The position numbers and the translations under genes were made by a program. A stretch of 10,990 nt of DNA from Rubripirellula sp. (lineage in GTDB: Bacteria > Planctomycetota > Planctomycetia > Pirellulales > Pirellulaceae): assembly GCA_029287555.1 (NCBI GenBank), contig JARFQX010000109.1, forward strand, positions 1 through 10,990. The letters run 5' to 3'. This document shows, one piece after another, positions 5,986 through 10,990 of this stretch. Below the pieces are notes generated by a model. It did no database searches. It saw nothing but the letters and a program-made list of their open reading frames with translations, and was not told the DNA's origin. How positions within the stretch are numbered: position 1 is the stretch's first letter; the number at the start of each line of letters is the position of its first letter.

Positions 5986-7688
5986 GCGGCGAGCCTCCGA
6001 TCATCGGTCAGTTGTTGGACCATGGATTTCGTACTCTCGTCGGCGAATTCCGCCAGGTGGGCGTTGAGTTCACTTCGGACCGCCTTTTGACGTTGGTGCA
6101 GGATTCCGACCAGACTGCCTACCGCCAACGTCAGCTCGTGTGAATCTGCCTGTCCCGCGACCTGGTTGTAGACGTAACCTCGCAGGAACTCCTGCTGAAC
6201 CGCCAAGTCGTTGAATGTCCCCAAAACGCGTTGAATGCTCTTCAGACGCTTTGTCAGAGGCATCACAAGTTCAGGCACGTACAGCGTGCCAAAGAACTCG
6301 ACCAAGTATCGCAGCTTCTTGGCCTCCAAACGAACATCGTGCACCTGCGCATCCGGTGACTGAGTGCTAATTCGCGAAATCATCCGACAGATCTTGCGAT
6401 AGCGTCGAGGAATCAATTGGTTAGCCAGCGAAGCCACCGGAACGTGCGAGTTGACGGTAACAGGCCACCATTTTGCCTCAGCAAAAACGCCTTGCACCTG
6501 GCTTATCGATCGCCGGTAAGCATCGGACTGGAGACGGCTGGAAACCGAGTGTTGCTGTTCGTCTCTCTCAGCGTTAAGGTCGCCAAACATCTTGTCGAGG
6601 CAGTGTGCAAGCTCCCCCGGCACGTGCTCCGCGTGTTGCTCACGGTCGATCAGAAACACATCGAGGTCGCGGAGTCGATTTGTTTGGCGAGCAAACTGGG
6701 ATAGTTCGCTGATCGTCTGAGCCGTCAAGTTTCTGGGATAGACTTCTTTGACAAGCTTCAGTAGCGAGCGGACACGACGAAGGCTGACGCGGTAGTCATG
6801 CAGAAACTCTGTATCCAAGTCGTCGATGATGCCCTGTTCACAATCTCGGCAGATGTCCAGCGACGCACTTGCCAGGCGTCGAGTCGCCTCGCGGGCGGTT
6901 AGCTCCGGTGAAATCGATGTGGTTGGCTTGGATGACCACGGCTGCGGGCGATGTCCGGTTTGGGTCAGAATCATCTGCAAGGGCGGAGTGTCGATTCGGG
7001 GGAACCCCAATCTCGCCAGGTTTTCCTCGATACTTCCTCGCTCACGATCGTAGCCGCGGATGGGCAGGACGCGGCACATCCCAAGGATCTGTTCCCGTCT
7101 CTCGGTCACCCGGACAAACCGCTGAAACAGAAGGCGAGTGACCGTCTTGTCATCCTCGTTGCGAAGATCGGCTCGATGTGTCGCGACGCCCAAAGTGGTG
7201 AGCGGAAGTAATGCACGCAGGCCAATGATTCCGCGGAGCTCGTCGCGCATGCCGCCTTCCGGCCAATCCCACCAGAAACGCGGTACCTGTTCGAGCGGTT
7301 CGCAGCTTGCAATCGGTTCGTTGGACGATTCGTTGGACGATTCGTCGGACGAGAAGCGGTTGCAGTCGCACAGTATGCACGTGCTGTCAAGTCGATAAAA
7401 CACCAGGTTCTGAAACCACAACTGCCAATCGAACGTGTCGTAAAGCGTGATTTCCTGGCGGTCGTCTACCGTGATCTCCCAACGAAGCGAACTATCCAAG
7501 CGTGAGACAATCTCGTTGGTGCCCACTTCGCCTGGCAACAACCAAGATTGTGCAACCTGACCGGTGTGATCGACCATCCTGTGTTTCCAAACGGATTGGG
7601 AGTCGCTCGGGTGGGAAACTCGTCGAAGCGGCCGGCTTCGAATTGCCCATTTCGCCTCTTCTTCCTGCGCAGCCGAAAAATCCGGCAT
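5982..7688 (-). CDS. CHAD-domain protein with degenerate CYTH-like N-terminal half
   Basis: 568-aa protein. The C-terminal CHAD domain (about 265-545) shows both conserved repeats: HDYRVSLRRVRSLLKLV starting at 297 and HDVRLEAKKLRYLVEFF starting at 450, followed by the QRVLGTFNDLAVQ element at 486-498. CHAD domains bind inorganic polyphosphate and can target polyphosphate granules. The N-terminal half (about 60-215) resembles the CYTH/triphosphate-tunnel arrangement often fused to CHAD, with DTFDWQLW at 84-91, a GLRALLPL segment near 156 and N-x-D-x-K near 177, but the classical ExExK motif is not evident, so catalysis is doubtful. Residues 12-37 are rich in Arg, Lys and His. A low-complexity Ser/Asn/Glu insert lies at 113-124. 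It overlaps the downstream parA-like gene by 4 nt. The start at 7688 lacks a good Shine-Dalgarno site and sits in a hairpin loop; M38 is an alternative. Confidence 0.85.
   Translation of the reverse strand: MPDFSAAQEEEAKWAIRSRPLRRVSHPSDSQSVWKHRMVDHTGQVAQSWLLPGEVGTNEIVSRLDSSLRWEITVDDRQEITLYDTFDWQLWFQNLVFYRLDSTCILCDCNRFSSDESSNESSNEPIASCEPLEQVPRFWWDWPEGGMRDELRGIIGLRALLPLTTLGVATHRADLRNEDDKTVTRLLFQRFVRVTERREQILGMCRVLPIRGYDRERGSIEENLARLGFPRIDTPPLQMILTQTGHRPQPWSSKPTTSISPELTAREATRRLASASLDICRDCEQGIIDDLDTEFLHDYRVSLRRVRSLLKLVKEVYPRNLTAQTISELSQFARQTNRLRDLDVFLIDREQHAEHVPGELAHCLDKMFGDLNAERDEQQHSVSSRLQSDAYRRSISQVQGVFAEAKWWPVTVNSHVPVASLANQLIPRRYRKICRMISRISTQSPDAQVHDVRLEAKKLRYLVEFFGTLYVPELVMPLTKRLKSIQRVLGTFNDLAVQQEFLRGYVYNQVAGQADSHELTLAVGSLVGILHQRQKAVRSELNAHLAEFADESTKSMVQQLTDDRRLAA
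7317..7352. repeat. Three tandem 12-bp repeats inside the CHAD gene
   Basis: TTCGTTGGACGA occurs twice in exact tandem (7317-7328, 7329-7340) and a third time with one mismatch, TTCGTCGGACGA (7341-7352). On the minus strand it encodes the Ser-Ser-Asn/Asp-Glu run around residues 113-124, so it preserves frame. It looks like recent slippage in a disordered linker and could vary in copy number between strains. Confidence 0.85.
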
Positions 7689-7709
7689 GCGCTCGTCTTG
7701 GTTTTTCGG
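7673..7709 (-). promoter_or_regulatory. Inverted repeat placing the CHAD start codon in a hairpin loop
   Basis: CCGAAAAA at 7673-7680 and TTTTTCGG at 7702-7709 are perfect inverted repeats separated by 21 nt. In the minus-strand mRNA they form an 8-bp stem with the start codon (7688-7686) and the region where a ribosome would bind in the loop. One further A-U pair beyond a G-U wobble can extend the stem. It could tune translation of the CHAD-ParA pair, or be a dyad operator. The symmetry is observed; the function is inferred. Confidence 0.4.
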
Positions 7710-7992
7710 TTCTGGATGAAGACGCGATTAACCTGTTTTTCTCGGAAGATTGATATTGATGCGGCCCACTGCCTTTCTCATGGTCGAGTTGTTGCCGTCC
7801 GCGCCCCTCGCTATCGACGTGTGGTCTTTGTGAGTTTCAGGCCCAAGCGAACGTTACCCTCGAACGATGATCCCGCCTCCGTCTGGTCAACGAGGACATG
7901 AGCCATGAGCTCGCCGCACGGTTTGGCCCCGGCTTCATGCTCCTCCGGTTTTCTGGTGCGCCCGAAACGTGTTCAATAGATGTCGGAACGGG
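7689..7992. promoter_or_regulatory. Divergent intergenic region between CHAD and Nudix genes
   Basis: About 300 nt separating divergently transcribed genes, so it should contain promoters for both. It has T-rich blocks near 7702-7706 and 7736-7740, but no convincing -35/-10 pair was identified on either strand. An open plus-strand frame through 7548-7901 is Arg-rich and partly antisense to the CHAD gene, so it is not called. Confidence 0.4.
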
Positions 7993-8439
7993 ATGCAACA
8001 GGTCATTGGAGGAGCCAACATCGATCCGTCCGCCGAACCGATACGACAGGCATGTGCAGTACCCATTCGCAGGATGGGGGAGCAGCTACAGGTCTGTCTG
8101 ATCACCTCACTAAAGAAGCGGCGTTGGATATTGCCCAAAGGTATCATTGATCCGGGCGAGACGTGCAACGAGACCGCGTTAAAGGAAGCACTTGAAGAAG
8201 CCGGACTTCACGGTCGGATCATTGGAGAACCGCTTGGGGTGTACGAAGATTTCAAATGGGGACGTCCGCTGCTTGTATCTGTGCTGATGATGGCGGTCAC
8301 CCATTGCGAGAACGAATGGAATGAGGCGGATGTTCGCGACCGCTGCTGGGTGAGCTTTGACCGAGCTCTGCAGATGATCTCAAGACCAGAAATACGCGGA
8401 TTCGTCAGTTTGGCCGCCGAGAAAGTCCTTGCCGACTAG
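7993..8439 (+). CDS. Nudix hydrolase
   Basis: Nudix-family hydrolase, 148 aa from ATG 7993. The Nudix box is complete except for one conservative change: G50, E56, then K64-E65-A66-L67-E68-E69-A70-G71-L72. Lys replaces the usual Arg of the REUXEE core, and E65, E68 and E69 remain for metal binding. The preceding RRWILPKG and overall size resemble diphosphoinositol-polyphosphate/diadenosine-polyphosphate hydrolases (DIPP/Ap4A-like), some of which also cut polyphosphate. Divergent transcription from a CHAD gene fits a polyphosphate or nucleotide-polyphosphate role, but the substrate is not determined. ATG 7993 is preferred because GGAA lies just upstream and because the conserved fold begins near residue 19; GTG 7969 would add eight residues. 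The protein ends shortly after the last predicted helix. Confidence 0.88.
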   Translation: MQQVIGGANIDPSAEPIRQACAVPIRRMGEQLQVCLITSLKKRRWILPKGIIDPGETCNETALKEALEEAGLHGRIIGEPLGVYEDFKWGRPLLVSVLMMAVTHCENEWNEADVRDRCWVSFDRALQMISRPEIRGFVSLAAEKVLAD

Positions 8440-8458
8440 GCGGGTGCTGGAAAGACAA

Positions 8459-8510
8459 GGGGGCAAAGATCCAAGCGGAGTAAGGATGGCCGCTGGTCCC
8501 CCGCGTTTTT
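8459..8510 (+). terminator. Possible intrinsic terminator after the Nudix gene
   Basis: GGGGG at 8459-8463 can pair with CCCCC at 8498-8502, and AGCGG at 8474-8478 with CCGCT at 8490-8494, giving a nested, imperfect stem. It is followed within a few bases by five T at 8506-8510. The element begins 20 nt after the Nudix stop. The internal loops are large, so it is a weak call. Confidence 0.35.
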
Positions 8511-8675
8511 CGCCACTAGCCCAATAGAGATTGCTCTGCACGGACTCACCGAGGTCCGGGAACAAAGAGGGCGAAGATACCCGATTCGCGCTGCGACACG
8601 CGCGATGCCGTGCCTGGATTTCCCAAAATCAAGCGTACTCGACGCTCAACTATGCGCACGGAATGCGAGTAGTCT

Positions 8676-9137
8676 TCAAGCGTCCCTCATTCCGTGGGCC
8701 ATCAACCTTTCGACGCTTTCTGATTCCTGGTCCTCGTGGCGTTCCAGTGCAATGGCAAAGTGATCGACCTCTCGCATGGCGGACTGCCAGGACTCAAACG
8801 GCGGGTCGGGGGCGAGTAATCGCTCGCAAAGTTCATCAAGGCGATTCAGTAGCTCCCCCTGATCCCGTGACGATTGACAACGAAGCACGGCGATCTCAGG
8901 TGACGACGGGGAATACTGCCGAGCGAGCTCATCCACTATTGCGTCCTCACGCTCAAAATGCTGCACAAGTCGCCCGCGCACCTGCCCGAGCCTGGTCGCG
9001 GTTTCTCCGAAATGCGGTACTCCAAGTTGTCCTACTTCTCGCATCCACGCACGAACTTCGTCAATTTGCAGGTCCAACTCCCCCTCTTCAAAGCGCGAAG
9101 AATCTACGGTTTGGGCAAGTACGGTATCAGATTTCAT
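8676..9137 (-). CDS. Hemerythrin-like four-helix protein
   Basis: 153-aa, all-helical, acidic protein with a hemerythrin/HHE-like layout. H42 lies in the first helix, H60-x3-E64 in QHFERED, and H126 and H134-E135 in the last helix (DHFAIALERHEDQE). The spacing between the HF-x-E motif and the terminal HE motif fits hemerythrin-like cation-binding domains, which bind a di-iron centre and sense or store oxygen or handle iron and redox stress. The expected third-helix histidine appears to be Gln (Q93 in RDQGELLNRL), so an intact di-iron site is uncertain. ATG 9137 is chosen because an open extension of 61 residues further upstream is Cys/His/Arg-rich and not family-like. It is divergent from the winged-helix gene. 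A structurally similar metal-free helical protein is possible. Confidence 0.55.
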   Translation of the reverse strand: MKSDTVLAQTVDSSRFEEGELDLQIDEVRAWMREVGQLGVPHFGETATRLGQVRGRLVQHFEREDAIVDELARQYSPSSPEIAVLRCQSSRDQGELLNRLDELCERLLAPDPPFESWQSAMREVDHFAIALERHEDQESESVERLMAHGMRDA

Positions 9138-9309
9138 GGCTTTGCTCGCTGCAATGAACAACCGGTCATAGGCAGTGTCATGCCAACGGGCTATGCAACA
9201 ATGATGCCTAATCAGCGAGGTGTAAGGTCTGACTCGAGGATGACGGGCAATGCGCATGACAATCGTCGGGTGAAGCAACCGCATGCATTGAGACATTACC
9301 GCACAGTGT

Positions 9310-9367
9310 GTGGAACGCACCGCACGGGGGACGATTCACTTCCGATGCCTTATTGAAGCCGTTCCAC
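9310..9367. promoter_or_regulatory. 8-bp inverted repeat upstream of the winged-helix gene
   Basis: GTGGAACG at 9310-9317 is the exact reverse complement of CGTTCCAC at 9360-9367, with a 42-nt spacer; the pairing can extend two more positions through a G-U and a G-C. It lies 23 nt before the winged-helix start at 9391 and in the divergent region shared with the hemerythrin-like gene. It may be an operator pair or a leader hairpin. Function is inferred from position only. Confidence 0.4.
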
Positions 9368-9390
9368 GCTTCGTGCAAAGGGAGCCGGGA

Positions 9391-9645
9391 ATGGAAGAAA
9401 CAAATCCCATCGAGAACGCCAATCTGACACCAACCGAGCGAGCCCTTTTCGAGTTCATGCGATTGCATCCAGGTCGTGTGCTCAGCCGTCGGGAGTTACT
9501 CGACGCGGTCAGTCCCGACTCACCTTCGGGGGAGCGAATTGTGGACGTTCACATTGCCGGTCTTAGAAGGAAGCTCGGAGATTCTGGAGTCCGGACAGCA
9601 TGGGGAGTCGGGTACTTCTTCCAGGCAAGCCAAGCTGCTGCTTGA
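9391..9645 (+). CDS. Stand-alone OmpR/PhoB-type winged-helix DNA-binding protein
   Basis: 84-aa protein consisting only of the effector domain of OmpR/PhoB response regulators (Trans_reg_C type). It shows LTPTERALFEFMRLHPGRVLS from residue 12, the SRRELLDAV helix near 32-40, the recognition helix RIVDVHIAGLRRKL at 49-62, and the C-terminal hairpin RTAWGVGYFFQ at 68-78. There is no receiver domain. ATG 9391 is chosen because GGGAG at 9380-9384 sits 6 nt upstream; the longer frame from GTG 9310 would add an unlikely leader. It is probably a small transcription factor or partner of an unlinked regulator. Its divergence from the hemerythrin-like gene suggests it may control that gene, possibly in response to oxygen or redox state; this is inference from layout. 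Confidence 0.85.
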   Translation: MEETNPIENANLTPTERALFEFMRLHPGRVLSRRELLDAVSPDSPSGERIVDVHIAGLRRKLGDSGVRTAWGVGYFFQASQAAA

Positions 9646-9896
9646 GCGATTTGGCGTCGCGAACTTGCTCCCGCAGTGTCTGTAGCTGGCGAAAGCCGTT
9701 ACCGAACTCGCATTGTCTTAAGCGTCAAACACCGACTTCGGTCGCCGACTCATGCTCGCGGTCGCCCGATTGAAACTCGTTTTGGTCATAGGCTCGATTC
9801 GTCGCGTCGCCTGGTGACCTGGAAGATTGACCGCTCTGCAATCATCGCCCTGGATCTGAAATCCGCTGCAGCTCAATGGATCGACGATACGAGGGT
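9646..9896. other. Weakly coding region, possible decayed minus-strand sequence
   Basis: No confident gene. A minus-strand frame reads as a coiled-coil-like peptide (Gln/Leu/Arg-rich, roughly 9646-9720), but it is cut by TGA at 9725-9727, and upstream of that stop a hydrophilic 38-residue segment runs back to a TTG at 9841. With the small ORFs immediately upstream on the same strand, this could be a broken gene. The plus-strand open frame at 9676-10167 is Arg/Ser/His-rich, like an antisense shadow. The balance of evidence is non-coding or degraded. Confidence 0.3.
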
Positions 9897-10049
9897 TCAT
9901 CGCCATCGCTTCCGTGCCGCCGCACGCCGTTTGGACACCGGTCGATCCAAAGGCAACCGCAGCTGGATTTGCCCAGCCAGATCGGACTCCCTCTGCCGTT
10001 GTTCGAACGAAGACCGAGACTCGTTGAACAATTCAATCGATTCTCTCAT
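9897..10049 (-). CDS. Possible small ORF, 50 aa, basic C-terminus
   Basis: An ATG-started frame of 50 codons. The predicted peptide has an amphipathic, charged N-terminal half (Glu/Arg/Gln-rich, SIELFNESRSSFEQRQRESD) and a very basic C-terminal tail (SKRRAAARKRWR), suggesting nucleic-acid binding if expressed. By hand count about 60% of its third codon positions are G or C. It starts 9 nt after, and in the same frame as, the stop of the preceding minus-strand ORF. No family is recognised and the Shine-Dalgarno site is weak. Confidence 0.3.
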   Translation of the reverse strand: MRESIELFNESRSSFEQRQRESDLAGQIQLRLPLDRPVSKRRAAARKRWR

Positions 10050-10058
10050 CGTTGGTTT

Positions 10059-10241
10059 TCAACTTCGTGCGACTTTTTCTTCCGCTTCGATCAAATCACG
10101 CACTGCCTCGCACGACTCAGAAGGCCATTTCGCTTCGCGCTCATGCTTTCTTAACCGTTTAAGTTGAATCATTTCGATAGGATGATATGTCTCAGCGGCT
10201 CCAAAGATGGAGCGTGGGCGAACTTCAAAGCGACCGCTCAA
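10059..10241 (-). CDS. Possible small ORF, 60 aa, charged helical
   Basis: A 60-codon frame from a TTG, with an internal ATG at 10172 giving 37 residues. The C-terminal half (IQLKRLRKHEREAKWPSE onward, then an RDLIEAEEKV segment) looks like a charged alpha-helix, more protein-like than the overlapping plus-strand frame. The frame stays open upstream into the phosphoglucomutase start without an ATG or GTG, so it may instead be a remnant whose 5' end is lost. It is divergent from pgm with a 90-nt spacer and in tandem with the 50-aa ORF. No family is recognised. Confidence 0.28.
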   Translation of the reverse strand: MSGRFEVRPRSIFGAAETYHPIEMIQLKRLRKHEREAKWPSESCEAVRDLIEAEEKVARS

Positions 10242-10331
10242 GTGCCGGATAGCTGAAAGGTTGAAGCGTAGAATCGTAAGATGTGGTTCAGTAGCTCGCG
10301 ACTTGACGACAAATGATCGAGGAGTTGAGAA

Positions 10332-10990
10332 ATGGCGATTGCTCCCTCTGCAGGCGAGCCTGCTAGCCAGGAGATGCTGGTAGACCCAGTAGGTCTCGAG
10401 CGGGAATACTACTGCCGAGAAGTTGACCTAAAGGACCCAGACCAGGCTGTGACCTTTGGCACAAGCGGGCACCGCGGATCTCCCTTACGAAGCTCGTTCA
10501 CCGAATCGCACATCATGGCAATCACTCAGGCCATTTGCGATTATCGTCAGAGCCAGCGAATCGATGGCCCTGTCTATATGGGTAAAGACACGCACGCCTT
10601 GTCGACGGCGGCCCAGCGCACTGCGCTGGAGGTCTTGGCAGGCAACGGCGTGGAAACAATCATTCAGGAGCATGAGGGTGTCACGCCCACGCCGGTCATT
10701 TCGCGGGCAATCCTAGCTTACAACCGAGATCGTGAAGAGCATCTGGCTGACGGCATCATTATCACGCTGTCACACAACCCTCCGGAAGATGGCGGTTTTA
10801 AGTACAACGCAAAAAACGGAGGTCCAGCAGACGTCCAAACCACCAGGTGGCTCCAGCAGCGCGCCAATGAGCTGTTGCGCGGTTGGAATGTTGGTGTTAA
10901 GAGAGCGCGGCTAGAGTTGGCCCTCAGAGCCGATACGACTCACGAGGAAGACCTGGTCATGCCGTACGTCAACGATTTGAAGCATATCGT
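10332..10990 (+). CDS. pgm: Phosphoglucomutase, alpha-D-glucose-specific (N-terminal part, runs off the edge)
   Basis: The first 219 codons of an alpha-D-phosphohexomutase that interconverts glucose-1-phosphate and glucose-6-phosphate, linking glycolysis to glycogen, trehalose and cell-envelope sugar synthesis in the cytosol. It aligns by eye along its whole visible length with the Escherichia coli Pgm family: FGTSGHRGS at 42-50, MGKDTHALS at 83-91, GVTPTPVIS at 116-124, and the phosphoserine loop TLSHNPPEDGGFKYN at 145-159 with catalytic S147. The residue before that serine is Leu where E. coli Pgm has Pro, a mild departure. GAGGAG at 10319-10324, 7 nt before the ATG, is a strong ribosome binding site. 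The gene is truncated only by the window end (full length is about 545-550 aa). Confidence 0.95.
   Translation, partial: MAIAPSAGEPASQEMLVDPVGLEREYYCREVDLKDPDQAVTFGTSGHRGSPLRSSFTESHIMAITQAICDYRQSQRIDGPVYMGKDTHALSTAAQRTALEVLAGNGVETIIQEHEGVTPTPVISRAILAYNRDREEHLADGIIITLSHNPPEDGGFKYNAKNGGPADVQTTRWLQQRANELLRGWNVGVKRARLELALRADTTHEEDLVMPYVNDLKHI

Noticed and set aside
9138..9320. 61-residue N-terminal extension of the hemerythrin-like protein
   Set aside because: Cys/His/Arg-rich and unlike the rest of the protein; it overlaps the probable divergent promoter region.
9676..10167. A 163-codon plus-strand frame
   Set aside because: Very rich in Arg, Ser and His with no domain, and it opposes more protein-like minus-strand frames; no Shine-Dalgarno site.

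Overview
The window looks like a chromosomal segment of a free-living Gram-negative bacterium, tentatively a planctomycete. The guess rests on the gene mix: a planctomycete-style phosphonate operon, CHAD and hemerythrin-like orphans, weak or absent Shine-Dalgarno sites at several genes, loose gene spacing and a GC content that looks mid-50s by eye. No rRNA, tRNA, CRISPR array, transposase or phage gene was seen.

Region 1 (125-3713, + strand) is a compact four-gene phosphonate-catabolism operon: a zinc alcohol dehydrogenase of the phosphonate-associated clade, an HD-domain protein that keeps the apparent PhnZ di-iron ligand set, a phosphonate-associated FAD amine oxidoreductase, and phosphonoacetaldehyde hydrolase (PhnX). 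The junctions are a 12-nt gap, a 4-nt overlap and a 1-nt overlap. No PhnW transaminase is visible. The simplest model is that the FAD enzyme makes phosphonoacetaldehyde from an aminoethylphosphonate, PhnX cuts it to acetaldehyde and phosphate, and the HD oxygenase serves a parallel 1-hydroxy route.

Region 2 (3714-5235) holds a stand-alone FRG-domain gene with an excellent ribosome binding site, then about 500 nt without a credible gene. That gap contains a 10-bp inverted repeat enclosing a 16-bp direct repeat, and a separate strong hairpin.

Region 3 (5236-8439) is polyphosphate-themed. A minus-strand pair encodes a CYTH-like/CHAD protein and, overlapping it by 4 nt, a ParA/MinD-type ATPase. 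A Nudix hydrolase is divergently transcribed. CHAD domains bind polyphosphate and ParA-family ATPases position cellular cargo, so the pair is a candidate polyphosphate-granule positioning system; this is the most interesting hypothesis in the window. An inverted repeat places the CHAD start codon in a hairpin loop.

Region 4 (8440-10331) holds a hemerythrin-like four-helix protein (- strand), a divergent lone OmpR/PhoB-type winged-helix protein (+ strand) preceded by an 8-bp inverted repeat, and a poorly coding stretch with two possible small minus-strand ORFs. Region 5 (10332 to the edge) is the N-terminal part of an alpha-D-glucose phosphoglucomutase. Regions 1 and 3 together suggest a phosphorus acquisition and storage neighbourhood, but that link is inference from proximity.
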